From Phoenix dactylifera (taxonomy: Eukaryota; Streptophyta; Magnoliopsida; Arecales; Arecaceae): a stretch of DNA of 64,000 bases. The notes under the pieces were generated by a model. It was not told where the DNA came from and made no database searches. It was given only the letters and a program-made list of their open reading frames with translations. Positions 1-12,450 of the stretch are shown piece after piece (within the stretch, counting starts at the first letter, position 1; every line of letters begins with the position of its first letter). The stretch lies in the NCBI RefSeq assembly GCF_009389715.1, contig NC_052395.1, positions 26,069,670 through 26,133,669 on the forward strand. The letters are read 5' to 3'. The position numbers and the translations under genes are program-made.

Positions 1-3000
1 GTTACTCTGTTTGATTGACTATGGGAAGCTGCTGAAATAAAGGCTTTCTATTTGTGATAATATTAATTTTAAAAAAAAGCAAGACCTTGAAAGGCTACAA
101 TGCCTATGTTGTGTTGAAACAACATCATTGTGTTTACAACTTACATGTTATTTTAGCTGAGCAATAAATTGATTTCATTTTTATACCTTGAGCAAACCGG
201 GAAACAGAATCGCTGGACCTCTCGAAGAAAATGCTGCCACCTTTGGAGACAAAACCTCTTTCCCTACAACATTGCGCGTCAGCTCTACACTCACCATTGG
301 ATCACTGCTCGACCCCATCAAATGTTAGAGCAGAAGACGACTGTTAATGAATCTTAGACAATGTTCATGAAATCGAAGATAAAAGCTTGCCTTGCACTGT
401 CTATATAATTGAAGATCTGATTTGCTGTCTCAAAGTCGACTAGAACACAAGGTATGCCTTCACAACCTTGGGTCGTTACGAGGAAATTGGTGGTGTATTG
501 TGCAAAAATCAGTCCCTCACCCCCAGCTTTCAGAACATTGGAGAGTGCTACAGAGAATAGAGATGTTGGTGAGACCAAAGCGGCCACGCACAGGACAATT
601 GTTCCAGCTAGGTTCGTTCCATTCAACGAATTCTCAGTGCAGCTGCAGAAATGTTAGGCAGGGTCAAGAGTGCATGGATGTTTACGTTGAACTTCACAAT
701 CCGGTTGAGATTTATTGTACCTATCGCCATAAGCTAGTGGCTTGAATTTGCTCTTGGGGTGGTCTTTGGTGGAGCTGTAGAAGATGGATTGGCCCTGTAA
801 GCAAGGAGACATGGCTTAATGGCTTAGCATTGACTTGCAGATCGCAAATTTCCGAAATGTAATGCTTAAAGTTTCTCAGAATAATAGATGTATGCAACGA
901 TTAACGAGTTGGTTTTCATACCACAAAACTCTGATGGTCTCCAAGGGTAATAACAGTAGGAAAAGACCGGTCGATTGTGCTGGCGGCCACTGTTATGACC
1001 CAAGGGGCGGTGTTTGACAGGGTCTGAGGCATGGGGCCTTGGTTCCCGGCCGAATACACCACTGTTATCCCTTTGGCCACGGCATGCAACGAACCAAATG
1101 ACTCCTCGTCCACCGTAAGCGATAGGGATAGGATATCCACCCCATCATGAATAGCGTCATCTATGGCCTTGAGCACCGTTGCGCTGTTACCGGCTCCGCG
1201 GCCCCTCCCGGTTCCCCACACTGCCTTGTAGATGGCCAGCCGGGCACGGGGCGCACCGCCTCTTGCCACACCGGCGCCGAGCCCGTGGAAGCTTACGTTC
1301 TCCACGATGGAGCCGGCAGCCGTGGAGGCCGTGAAGGTGCCATGGCCGTTGGCATCCCGGGGGGACAAGAAATCGTTCTTGAGGTTCCTCTCGCTGATCC
1401 CAGCAGTGTAGTATCGAGCTCCGATGATCTTCCGGCTGCAATTATTTGTGTCGAATGCCGCTCCAACCTCGCATATTCCTTTCCACCGTGAGGGTATGGG
1501 GCCATATCCATCATCATTAAAGCTCTTCGATTCAGGCCATATCCCTAAGAGAGTGTTGCATCATCAGATTATTTCCTACGTCGGGCTTCAACATCTAACT
1601 AGCCTTATTAAGTTTTCATTCCATTTTGTTCCTTTCGAACATAAAATTAAATCGCTAGCAAAAAAAAAAAAATTAATGGAAAAATAAAAACATCGTACCA
1701 TGGCTTTCTTTGTAATACTAGTAGTGGAATGCTATTGAAAGCCTATTTAGTATTTTAAAATATTTTTAGTAATTTTTAGTATTTGAAGAAATTAAAAAAA
1801 ATTATGAAGCTGAGATCTAGCCCGAAGCTTGAAACCAAGTAAGGTTGGGCTTGGGCCAGGAAGGTGCAAAGGCTAGGCTTGACTAAGCCGGGTCTCAGCA
1901 AATTAGGTTGACTTTTGGGCAATGCTCAAGCCCAACCCATGAACAACTTTAACTCTAGGTAAGCGATTAAAATCATTTGTAAACCAGGAAAGGGGCACCA
2001 TTTTTTTTTTTAACCAATAAGAAAGATAGCACCTTTGTCACAACCATAACCTTATTTAAAAAGGCTGACCAAAATAAATTATTTAAATTTTTTGACCTGG
2101 TATAAGTACCCAAGAGCTACCCGTTGTATAGCTAAGGTAAGACTAAACACATGTCTGCACGAGTTCACACATACTCCCTCTATTTAAGTTCAGCATCCTA
2201 GCCGGATTAAGGGTCCAAATCTAGTTATAACAACTATTGTCAATCAAAATAAGACCATGTTGCAATGCTCCCTAGTCCACATAGGCCATGAATCGAATCG
2301 GCTTTAATATCATTTGTCATAACCTAACATCTTACCTTAAAAGAGCTAGCCATAATGCATTATTTGGGTTTTTTTGGCGCTAAAGCTGTGTTGCTTTGGG
2401 AAAGATTTAGAAGGATGGAAAAAAACCAACCTGTATCGACAATCCCAATGATGATACCATCTCCGAAGTTGCTCTTCTTAAGAACTCTAGTGGGATGCAT
2501 ATAGTTAAGTCCGAGAAAATCCCAGCTTCGAGTCGTGTGCAGCTCATATTTCCGACTTGGCTTTACGCTGATAACTTCAGGTGAGTCTGCATGAACTCTC
2601 ATGTTATTTGCATTCACTAGAAGTTCACAAACTATCAAGTACTTCCCATATTACTCTGCAAAATTTTTGAACCTGCTAGTAACGCTGCTTGAGATTCTGT
2701 GAGCATAGCTGCAAGGCCCGAGAAGCCATGCTTGTAACTGTATACGATCGATGACAGAGATCAGAAGAAATGACAACTGCTGTACTGTGCTTTAATCACC
2801 AGCTATATGAATTAAACTTTTAATAGAAACGCATCACTAGTGAAAGTCAAATATAGCAGTAGATCAGATACCTCCCAAGAATAGACGTTAGCAAGTCATG
2901 ATGCGAAGCTGTGGCATGATTTGGATCTTCATGCTTCCTCTCTCCCAAGTACACAATGTAAAGCTGGAGAAAAAGAAATTAACTTCGATGCAAGTATTAA

Positions 3001-3132
3001 AATGTGATATTTCGCATGTCGAAGGTGAATACTAACTTTGGTAGAGGCTTCAGCTACAAGTGGCAGAAGTTGAAAGCACTGTAGAGTTAGGAAAGTAAGC
3101 AGCAGTAGAGAGGGGAGAGGTCGGGAACTCAT
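1..3132 (-). CDS. subtilisin-like serine protease (S8 subtilase, SBT), 3' end outside window
   Basis: A secreted plant subtilase. Exons read on the minus strand: 3132-3037 (signal peptide, 32 codons), 2963-2872 (start of the I9 propeptide, LYIVYLGER), about 2752-2673, 2586-2431 (ends at the catalytic Asp, GIVDTG), 1544-922 (IWPES, catalytic His in NGHGT, oxyanion Asn in SAGNQGP), 794-721, 642-391 (PA domain) and 304-187 (ends after AAFSSRGP). The catalytic Ser exon lies beyond base 1. I chose the Met at 3132 because a TATA box lies only about 45 bases upstream and the hydrophobic signal peptide follows at once; the earlier Met at 3198 would lie upstream of that box. Intron 305-390 begins with GC, not GT. 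The exon near 2752 has no usable AG acceptor in frame: the reading frame meets TGA at 2763-2761, so the gene may be a recent pseudogene. Family call is firm; functionality is doubtful. Confidence 0.85.
2040..2345 (-). repeat. TRIM-like repeat copy inside a subtilase intron
   Basis: Degenerate minus-oriented relative of the array at 6190-7234: it shares the stretch around GGTATAAGTACCCAAGA and the degraded primer-site region followed by ATAACCTAA. It sits inside the 886-bp intron 1545-2430. Confidence 0.5.
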
Positions 3133-3176
3133 CTTTGGTGTTGGATTGGAGTGCTCATGTTCACAGCAATAGAGCT

Positions 3177-3184
3177 CTTTATAA
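3177..3184 (-). promoter_or_regulatory. TATA box of the subtilase gene
   Basis: TTATAAAG on the minus strand, about 45 bases before the ATG at 3132. The spacing leaves a very short 5' UTR and supports that start codon. Confidence 0.5.
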
Positions 3185-3199
3185 TCCCTCTTCCACATA

Positions 3200-4802
3200 G
3201 TTTATCTGGGGATGCTGCCGCTTGAATGCTGGTTAGGTAAGAGAAGACCAGATCGGATGGTTCTATGGATAAAACCTGCTACAAATTAATTACATTAAGC
3301 TTCCATCAAGAGTAGGTAAAGTCCACATCTTCGCTAGTTAAAAAGAAAACAATAAAATGGATTGGTAGAAGTCTATCTTACAATGGGGCTAGATAACAAT
3401 TTGACCCCAAAACTGGAGCTGTCAAGGAATGGGTCAATAATGTACCACAAGATTAATGAAATCCAAACTCACATCTGGTCTAGAAACATGCACATGAAAG
3501 GATAAGTGAGTTAAGGCACAAGATGTTTTTTTGTATTTTTTTCCATGGCCCCTACAAAATATGCAAGCATTGCATATGTGTGAATGCACATAATATTCTG
3601 GTTTGATGCATGAATGGTTAAGTCAGATAAGTGGTGGAACATCTCTTGCAATAATGATGTTAAATTTATAAGTAAACTACTCTTTTAATGGTATGAGCTG
3701 AATTACAGATTTCTGAATAGCCAAGGCAAACAGATATGTGCTGAATGCAACGACAAATGAATACACAGGGAAAACTAGCTAAATATCTTGCCCCATATAA
3801 ATGCAGAGTCTAGCAATCAGGTGGGATTTAAACGAAAAGCACAAGAAAAATGAAAAAAGACATTAACTAATGATAGGTTCCATATTTTCTCCTGTATAGT
3901 GTTGTAAATAAACATAGTGGAAGAATTCCTTCAACCTACATAGATCTTTCACATATACTCAGGCTAACTGCTTGGCAATTGTGCAGATAAATTATGAGTA
4001 TAAAGCAATCTTATGTTATATGGGCTGGCTATTTTATATGGGGCTGACAAATTTGTAGCTGGTATCGAAGAAGACAGGTTTGTCTCTTCATTGATAGGAT
4101 ATATTTACAAATAGAAGATAACGAAAGCTGGATTTTTGGAAAAGTAGATCACAACATACTGTCATTTAGGGGGGTGGGGGGAAGTAAATATATGGTCCAT
4201 AGACCGATCATCTCCTATTAAGATGTGCTGCAGTTAGTCAATTTCTAGCTCAATAAGCTAGGCTTCTCCAGATTAAAAATGGAATAAGTCAGATTTGACA
4301 ATTTCCTTGGGCACTAGGAATAAGAATATCTTCAAATAACCTTCGTTATACAAAGTTCTGTAGTGTTCTATCCAGGTCATGCAATTAATATAAAAAACAC
4401 TATGGGATAACTCCTACCCCTTTAAAGAACTTCTAAACAATGTCATACATACCTCTTCATATATATGATACGACAAAGCATATAAGTTCCATTAACAAAT
4501 CAAATCTCTATGTTTCAACTCAATGAAATGGGTGTACCCACGCGCGCAAGCGCGTCTTCTTGCATACTAAAAAAAAAGAAGATTGTACTTTTTTTTATAT
4601 TTGATAATGTGGTCTGCAGACTGTTTGCAGCTATTGTACCTTTCGCACCAAAGGAGGATTCACCATCCTTCGCGAGAATCCACTGATGGCTTTGAGATCT
4701 GGGCATTAGGTGATCCAACGATTGCATGGCATGAAAGAAGATGAGTCTTTCTTTCGTATAAAAGATGGAACTCCTTTTAATTTTTTTGGCTAGGACAAAC
4801 GA

Positions 4803-4837
<35 letters not shown>

Positions 4838-4865
4838 TATAAGTACAATCAAAAAAGTTAGAATA
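3200..4865. other. intergenic, no gene seen
   Basis: AT-rich sequence without a convincing ORF on either strand. A (TA)n run lies at 4808-4834. Confidence 0.6.
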
Positions 4866-4899
4866 CAAACTGTCTCAAAATAGAGAGAGGCAAGACCGC

Positions 4900-5640
4900 A
4901 CCGACCATCCATCGCAACTCACCAAAGTGGACGTCGGCTACAAAAAAAGCAACCCAGTCCGCAGTTTTGTTCGCCTCATGGTACACATGACTCGTCTTAC
5001 AAGTGCACACGTCCTAGCGTGCTGCTAGATATTCAAAAGAAGAGAGTGTCTGTGCGCCTCCGAGGTCTGTCTGCGGATCAACTAATGACGGTGGTCAAGT
5101 CACCTTCCAGGAAGATGAGGGTCGCCTGCAGACAAGATCTCGTATAATTGATCCCTACCCAAGCCTGCTCCGTTCTAGGGAACGAGGTATCATAGATCCG
5201 AGGGAGCTGAAAAGTGTCCCAAGCTATCAAGGGCTCTCCGAGGGAGGGTGAGAAAACGACTTCTGCTGTCTGAACAAGGGCCCTCTGCACTGTGAATCTA
5301 GGCAACTAACTGCTCCCCTCGAAAATAGGCTCATTCCTAGCCAGCCAGATGTGATACACCAAATAAGCAGCCCTGATGCCTGAACCTCTAGTAGAGGCTC
5401 TCCTAGAGCAGTTCCTCAAGTAAAGGCCTCGACGGTGCTGTCGACTGAAGGAAAATATGGGAGCCATCAAGGAGCCCCAAAACCTGCACTGCCCAATAGC
5501 ATTGGAAGAGGACAAGAGCCACCAACTCCTCAGCATGGCATACATCACATGGAAGATACAATCTTTATTGGTCTCTATACGGAATATTTTTTTCAAATAA
5601 AGGTCTGTTTGGATAATCCTATGCAATCCAACATGACTTA
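4900..5640 (-). mobile_element. LINE (non-LTR retrotransposon) 3' fragment
   Basis: Two adjoining minus-strand frames (5626-5306 and 5305-5078) resemble the tail of a plant LINE polyprotein: YLVYHIWLARNEPIFEG, then an arginine-rich stretch leading toward an RNase H region. The same order of motifs occurs in the relics at 40350-42500 and 47100-47870, so these belong to one family. There is no RT core, no intact frame and no clear target duplication. It is a dead 5'-truncated copy. Confidence 0.5.
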
Positions 5641-5699
5641 CAGAAACACAGTCAGACCAAGTCTATATTTATAGATTTAACAGAAATTTTTTCAGAGCA

Positions 5700-6185
5700 G
5701 ATCGGTCTAAATTTTATATAAACAAGAAAAAGACTCAGTGAGCTCACCAAATCTTTTTTCCATCCTTTAGCAACAAATTGGAAGAGGTCCAGTTGGCATG
5801 AATTGAGCTAGACCTCATATCCTATAATACTAAAAATCATGTTTCCAACCCTAAGGATCCAATAAAATTATTCAAGGATAACATAATTGGTAGTTTCTTG
5901 AAAAGAAAAACTAGTTATAAGTACTAATTAAACTTTAGTTACTTTAATTATAAAGACTAAAACTATTTGTCTCCATGGTATGCAATTACTTAAAAGACTA
6001 TATTTTGTATAGATAACGATTCTCTTTTTAATTTAGAAATTTCATATAGAGAGATGCAAACAGCAGTATATAACAAGGGTAGCTTTTATGAGTCTGTTTT
6101 ACAATGTTGGATTCCATGTTATAGATGACCAATATTAAACCGAACATTAGCATGCTTTTTAGATGAAAAGGCAAGTCTGAACACA
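5700..6185. other. intergenic, nothing recognised
   Basis: AT-rich; no ORF, RNA gene or clear repeat seen. Confidence 0.5.
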
Positions 6186-6189
6186 GGAC

Positions 6190-6500
6190 CTCACCCAAAA
6201 TAGCTAATCATAAGGTATTTTTTGGATTCCTTAGTCTTGTATAAGTACCCAAGATATCCCTGAATATGGGACTAAATACATGCTCGCATAGGTCCTCACA
6301 TACTTTTTCCGTTTAAGTTCCGACATCCTCGTCGAGCTAAGAGTCTAAATCCATTCAAATCTAATCACAAACACTACGATCGATCCATAATCAGCCTCAA
6401 TGAGCCCATGCCGTAATGTCCTCTAATCAACATGGGCCAATGGTTGGATCTGCTCTGATACCATTTGTAATAACCTAAAACCTCATCCAAAATGGCTAAC
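6190..6500 (-). mobile_element. TRIM-like element, inverted copy
   Basis: Minus-oriented copy of the unit at 6519-7234: terminal-repeat segment plus internal segment. A primer-binding-like site, the complement of GCTCTGATACCA, lies at 6452-6463. Together with the direct copies to its right it makes a head-to-head arrangement. Confidence 0.55.
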
Positions 6501-6518
6501 TGGTATTTTTTAAATGTA

Positions 6519-7234
6519 TGTTTAGTCTCACATCAGTTATTCATCAGAGAGATCTTAGGTACTTATACAGGACTAAGAAACCCAAAAAGCACCTTCTGGT
6601 TAGTTATTTTGGATGAGGTCCTGGGTTGTTATAAATGATATCAAAGTGAATCCAACCCATGGCCTATATGGACTAGAGGACACTGTAACATGGGCTCATT
6701 GAGGCTCACCATAGGCCGATCATGGTATTTGTGATTACATTTTAATAGATTTAGACCTTTTACCTAACGAGGATGTCAGAGCTTTTACGGAGAAAGTGTG
6801 TGAGAACCCATGCGAGAGTGTATTTAGTCTCACATCAGTTATTCGCCGGAGAGATTTTGGGTACTTATATAAAACTAAAAAATCCAAAAAATATCTTTCA
6901 GCTAGCTATTTTGGGTGAGATCCTGGGTTGTTATAAATGGTATCAGAGCGGATCTAGTCCATAGCCCATGTGGACTAAGGGACATTGTAGCATAGACTCA
7001 TTGAGGCTAACCGCGGACCAATCGTGATGGTTGTGATTAGATTTAAATAGATTTAGACCCTCAGCCTAATAAGGATATCAGGGTTTAAACGGAGAAAGTA
7101 TGTGAGACCCATACGAGCGTGTGTTTAGTCCGACATCGGTTATTCGCCAAGGAGATTTTGGATATTTATACAGGACTAAAGAATCCAAGAAAACTTTAGG
7201 CTAGCCATTTTGGATGAAGTTCTGAGTTGTTACA
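6519..7234 (+). mobile_element. tandem TRIM-like array (LTR-internal-LTR-internal-LTR)
   Basis: Three copies of a roughly 115-bp segment begin TG(TG)TTTAGTC and end near GGTTGTTATA (about 6519-6633, 6819-6935 and 7120-7234). They are separated by two internal segments of about 185 bp. Straight after the second copy stands TGGTATCAGAGC (6938-6949), the usual primer site matching initiator Met-tRNA in plant retroelements; after the first copy it is degraded. Short terminal repeats, a primer site and no coding capacity are the marks of terminal-repeat retrotransposons in miniature. A shared-LTR tandem array fits recombination between copies. No known family name is assigned. Confidence 0.65.
6938..6949 (+). 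promoter_or_regulatory. primer-binding site of TRIM-like element
   Basis: TGGTATCAGAGC directly downstream of a terminal repeat; the same motif follows the 5' LTR of the copia element at 27422. Confidence 0.6.
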
Positions 7235-7239
7235 TATCC

Positions 7240-8188
7240 AATTTGATTTATTAACTAAATCATTAGGGTATGGAAACATTCTCCCTTAATCAATAATTTG
7301 ATTCTCTAGTTTTATTTCCAACCTTTTTTTTTATTTATATTCCTTTGATCATCTTCAAGACCATGGAGTGGAAAATGGTCTCCAACATGTTTTATATGTG
7401 GTCGACACCCTCGATAAGAAGATCAAAGGCTGCAGGTGATCCAAGAGTTCTTGACTGAACTCTCATTATGTAATTTAATTATGTATTTGACTAAAAATAA
7501 AAAGATTTATCTACATAATTTTATCCCAACTATGGTTTTGGGAATAGCACATTTAATAATATTTATATAATATTAAGTGCATCAGTTTGTACTTATATAA
7601 TATTGAAAAACATTTGCATAATTATGTAACAATATTTGAATATATATTTACGTTTATCAACATAATATACAGGTTTCTTTAATGATTTATCATGTCTGAA
7701 CTATTTCTGGATTCCAAATACCAATGGGAATTAGTGATTATTTAGTGTAATTCCTTTAGACTTCTAATTTTACATTTGAGTCCACGACAGAGCCGCACCC
7801 TCCGTCCTTCTTTGTCCCCTTCTAAACTGTAACGGTCATTCCCAAAAGCCCACCCCTTTAAGCGCGCAAGGACGAGTGAGGAAAGAGGAGAGCCATTACT
7901 GAAGAGAAAGCGAGGGGCCTTCTTCTCGGATCCAAAGGGTTCCGAAAGGGTAATCGAAGCCGAAGCCGGCCATGGTTATGGTATGCTGAATAGGAACCGA
8001 AAGCCGCCGGCGACGATGGGTTGGTTCCAACGGTTACAAAGATGGCAGTTTCCATTCGGTTTTTTAAAAAAGTTCGGTATGGCATTTGGGTCCCAACGGT
8101 CGAATTTAAGTTCCCCGTTTAAGAGCGAGATATGGAACCCGGTGAGAGGCATGGATGACTTCTATCCCGCAATCACAACTAGCAACAC
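7240..8188. other. upstream region and 5' UTR of the DHHC gene
   Basis: 7240-7750 is very AT-rich. From about 7770 the GC content rises, as expected for promoter and 5' UTR of the plus-strand gene starting at 8189. No single TATA box could be chosen. Confidence 0.4.
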
Positions 8189-10237
8189 ATGATAGATTTA
8201 GAAACTGGAGAGTTGGGCTCCTCCCCCGATCACCGGCAATCCGATCGAAAGGGTTTCAGTGAAGGCCATGAACAGTCTCCGCTGCCAGGGCGATGTTCCA
8301 GAAATGATGAAACAAGTGGAATCCATGCAGTGTGTATAACCGAGCCTGGAATTTGTACCGATAGTGGGAGTTCATCCCTTCAGGTAAATGAGACTGTTGC
8401 AGAGGCCAACGATGTTGATTGTAGTAAAGTGTGGAGGAATAGAATTCGAATCCCCCATTGTTGGGGTCTTTTCTCTGATTTGCCCACATACGGTCATCAT
8501 ACAAGAGTATACCAAGTTTGGCCAGGAAAAAATGTAAGCCTTCTGTGCTCCTACTTGATAGTAAGTAAGCTTTTTATATTTATTTAATAAGAATTGGTCG
8601 AAAAGATGGAATTTGTGCATGCTAAATTATATCATTATACTAAATTTAATGGTAATTTCCTGAGAATCATAATTATAAAAGTTAAAATATTTTTTTTTTT
8701 TAAAAAAAAAACTGAACTTAAGCTTCTAGGAGAGATTATTCATATGATGTTGCTTTTTTATTTTATTTTATTTTTTTAGTCTGTGTTGGTTTACAACTAG
8801 GAAAAAGCATAGCCAACTTATCATCACAGTTATTGCCTTACAGACTATTTATGGAACTTTTGTTGCTTAATTAACTCTTTTCAGAATTAATGATGACTTT
8901 TAATTGCTGATGATGTTTGAGCACGGACAGCAGGCTGCAACAATAGTGGTTAAATGGACCTGCTTTATTATTTGGAAATTATATTATATTATATTATATT
9001 ATAGAGAATTCTATATTTGAGAACATTAGAATATCTGATTTCCTTACTGAAAATTTTGATATCTTTTTCATCCATTAAGTATTACAGTAATTTGTTTTAC
9101 AAAATGCAGGTCTTCTTTTTCAGGGGGCATATGGTCTGTGGCCCCGATCCACGAGGCTTCATCTTGACAGCAGTTTCCATTATTCTTTCAGATTGGATTT
9201 TCTGTGTATACATCTGTGACACTCAGCCACAAGATTCTGCCCGTATAGCTACATTATCCATGACACTGACAGTAATTGTTAGTATTATTTTGACATGTAA
9301 TTACTTGATGAACAAGCACATTATCTTCATTTTGTGACAATACCATCTAACTTGGCCAGTCTAGCAGGTTATTATTAACTTGGTCTTGGCTAGCACCAGA
9401 GATCCAGGAGTTGTTCCAAGGAATGACAAGTCACAATTGGAAGAAGTTGGCACCAGTATTGGGTCAAGAAGCAGGAGGATTAGTGTTAGTGGTGTTGAGG
9501 TGAAGGTCAAGTATTGTAGGATTTGCAAGATATTCCGACCCCCAAGGAGTTGCCACTGCACTGTTTGTGACAACTGTGTTGAGAAATTTGACCATCACTG
9601 CCCATGGATCAGCCAGTGTATAGGATTGGTAAGAATGCGAACAGCATTTCTCTTTAGGCACAAATGATGTATTTTAATGCCTACTAATCGCTATGATATA
9701 TTTTGTTTGCTCATGCAGCGGAATTATCGCTATTACTTGATGTTCATATTCTCAGATTTGGTGTTCTTTATCTATATATTCGCCTTCTCCTCATGGAGGA
9801 TCAGGAGAAAAATGGTCAACACTGGCTCAGGGGTGTTTGGAGTGATTCAGAGTGCACCTGAAATTTTTGCATTAGCAGTGTTTAGCTTCGTTTCGATCTG
9901 GTTTCTTGGAGGGCTTCTTGTCTTTCATGCCTATCTTATCACTTTAAACCAGGTGCACTTCTTAGTTTCTCACCTCTGTTAGTGTTTAATACTGGGGACT
10001 CAAATCGGTGCAATTCTATACTCTTCTTGCCTGGAAGGACAACAATGAGTGGGCATTGCCAAGCGGAAGTTAAGCATTTAAGTAAATGGGGGCTACCTTT
10101 AGATGATTGAAATGGTAGTCAGAACTTAATATCTGTTGCAATTCATTGGACTACAGGAAGAAGCACAGTTTAAAGAAGTCTCTTTGATGAATCAAAAAGG
10201 AGAAAAGAAAGTAAAATTGAAGTTTATATCTATGGAC

Positions 10238-10335
<98 letters not shown>

Positions 10336-10732
10336 CTCCATGTCACTTCTCTTTATGATGATCTTGCTCTGCAATTCCTGGGTACACCAAGTTCTACTAT
10401 TTTTCTTACATATATTTTCCCTCTGCTTTTATTTCATTTCACAGACTGCTCGTGAGAATTTTAAACAACGATATGCGAAGTCTCCTAATCCTTATGATAA
10501 AGGAATTTTAGGAAATCTAAAAGAAGCTCTTTTCACCAGATTGCCACCTTCCAAAGTCAATTTCCGAGCAGTTGTTGAACCCAACTGGGGTTCTATAACA
10601 AGAATACTTACGAATTCTACTGACGGAGATGATGAGGCGTCAATCATGATGCAGCATGCTTTCAGCAGAAAGGAGGAATCACCACAAGAGAGCAGTGAGA
10701 GCGAACACTTTGAAGAAATAGAGTTAAAGTGA
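8189..10732 (+). CDS. DHHC-type protein S-acyltransferase (palmitoyltransferase)
   Basis: Integral membrane enzyme that transfers palmitate to protein cysteines. Exons 8189-8533, 9110-9277, 9368-9628, 9719-9952 and 10445-10732, all phase 0, give 431 residues. The VYQVWPG(K)N block ends exon 1. TM1/TM2 lie in exon 2 and the start of exon 3, and the DPG motif follows. The cysteine-rich domain spans about residues 221-255 with DHHC at 246-249 (catalytic Cys249). TM3/TM4 are in exon 4. The NPYDKG block and an acidic tail follow. Oddities: the residues after DHHCPW read ISQC where VGQC is usual, and the TTxE-type motif at the start of exon 5 reads TARE. Intron 4 carries a (TA)45 run. Exon 1 upstream of the VYQVWPG block is poorly conserved, so the start codon is less certain than the rest. 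Confidence 0.9.
10242..10332. repeat. (TA)n microsatellite in intron 4 of the DHHC gene
   Basis: About 45 uninterrupted TA dinucleotides. The Tyr-Ile ORFs read across it are artefacts. Confidence 0.98.
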
Positions 10733-10819
10733 ATGAACTGTACACTTATATCTGTATATCATCCTTTCTTTGTAGTGCAAGTATGGTCCATGCGATGCCT
10801 TTACAAACTCACTGTAGTA

Positions 10820-10845
10820 GTGTGTGTGTGTGTGTGTGTGTGTGT
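10820..10845. repeat. (TG)n microsatellite
   Basis: Thirteen TG units in the 3' flank of the DHHC gene. Confidence 0.95.
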
Positions 10846-11836
10846 TTTGAGCTACAATGACAATGCTAATGCCTTGCGCAGAGGATGAGTGCCTGACTTT
10901 TGCTGCTGTATGACATTAAGAGTCAGATTTGCATATGCTTAATGTAATCAAGTTCAACTACTAATCCTATATGAGGTTCTGATAATTAGGGAGGGAAGTT
11001 AATCAGTATTGCATACAATTACACTGGACTATGTAAATAGATCTTTAGAGCTAGAGATGATCAAGTGGAATGGATATTTTTCAATTAAGATCTCTAGCAA
11101 ATAAGCTTGTTTAAGCATCAGGGAGGCAGATGGTGGATATGTATTTGTTGTGATTTTACCTCTTAGATCTGATTCTGTATAATAGGTGTTTTAGAAGTGC
11201 AATTACTTGATCATGCTTATGAGCCGTTTTTGTGGCATGTCTTGAATTCTACATCTCATACTCTTTAATTTCAGGGAAGAAAGAGGCAAGGAGGGAGAAA
11301 TTTGGGATAGGGACCAAAAAGGAAGGGTAGAGGAGGACTTCCTAAAGTATAGACTTGCCGGCCCTCTTCTCCATGAGTCTCGCCAAGCTCGTGCAACCAT
11401 GCATGAAGATGGATCCATAAAACAATGATTCCAACGGTCGTTCCCTGATCTGTGAGAATCAATCGAATCTAAGGTCTGTCTTGCAAATAAACATAAATTT
11501 ATCTGTGTCGATTTGTAAATAGGAATAATAGAAGGTGCTAAATACAATATAGCAGAATCTTATTTGGGACTGTGGAATGCTGATATTTTGTTGTTTATAT
11601 CTTCTGGTCTTTGATATGTGCCTCTGCAGTTATATTACCATGCAAGGTCATAGGTTGCAGTGGAGGATCAGATGCGTAATAATCCAATGCTATCATATTG
11701 CACTTTAGATGAGTCGGATTGAGAATTTTGGATAAGTTAGCCAAGTTTCACACTCATTTTAACTAGATAAAAAATTAAAAGATCTATTATTGCTTTTTAT
11801 TCTGGGTGGCTCTTGCCTCCCTTACAATCAAAAAAG

Positions 11837-11838
<2 letters not shown>

Positions 11839-11907
<69 letters not shown>
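11839..11907. repeat. (AT)n microsatellite
   Basis: About 34 AT units. Confidence 0.97.
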
Positions 11908-11908
<1 letters not shown>

Positions 11909-11939
11909 CTTTTTATTTGTGACTGTTCTAGTATTTAAT

Positions 11940-12450
11940 TAGGATGTCTTCAAAGGAACTATAGATAGAATGTGGTTGAACAGTTGCAATAGGGCAAGCG
12001 AAGTCACACTAGCCCAACACCACCAAACCCATGTTGTGAAGAGAAACAAGCCACAAAATAAAACATAGACCTCCAAAATGAATGGAAGGAAACAACTTTG
12101 CACTACCTTGATACAAGATGGAGAACACAGCTTGTAGGTTATACTCAACTTGTGTGTGTTGTATTACAAGGGATGAAGAGGTATTTATAGATTCTATTGA
12201 GACTTCTAGTACATGCATTCAAGACTCGTAGGGAAATAAAAAGATGATTAAACAACCAATGAAATCAACTGAAAGGATGTCTTTAACAACCAAGGAACTC
12301 ATCAGCAAAACGAAAGGATGGTCAGACAACCAAGGGACTCATAGGAAATTGAAAAGATGTTTAAACAAACAAGGTTGCATGGGACACAATCATATTCTCT
12401 ACTCCAAATGATCTACTTTACTATTTGGTGATTTTGTGTTGTGCAAGCAT
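11940..12450 (-). mobile_element. possible LTR fragment
   Basis: Read on the minus strand it holds a TCTATAAATACC box near 12190, followed by a CA-rich leader-like stretch, the usual arrangement of the promoter part of a plant copia LTR. No partner LTR, primer site or target duplication was found, so this is weak. Confidence 0.25.

Noticed and set aside
3133-3198. Upstream Met at 3198 as the subtilase start
   Set aside because: It lies upstream of the TATA box at 3177-3184, and the signal peptide begins only at 3132.
10192-10374. Tyr-Ile repeat ORFs on both strands
   Set aside because: Translation of the (TA)n microsatellite.
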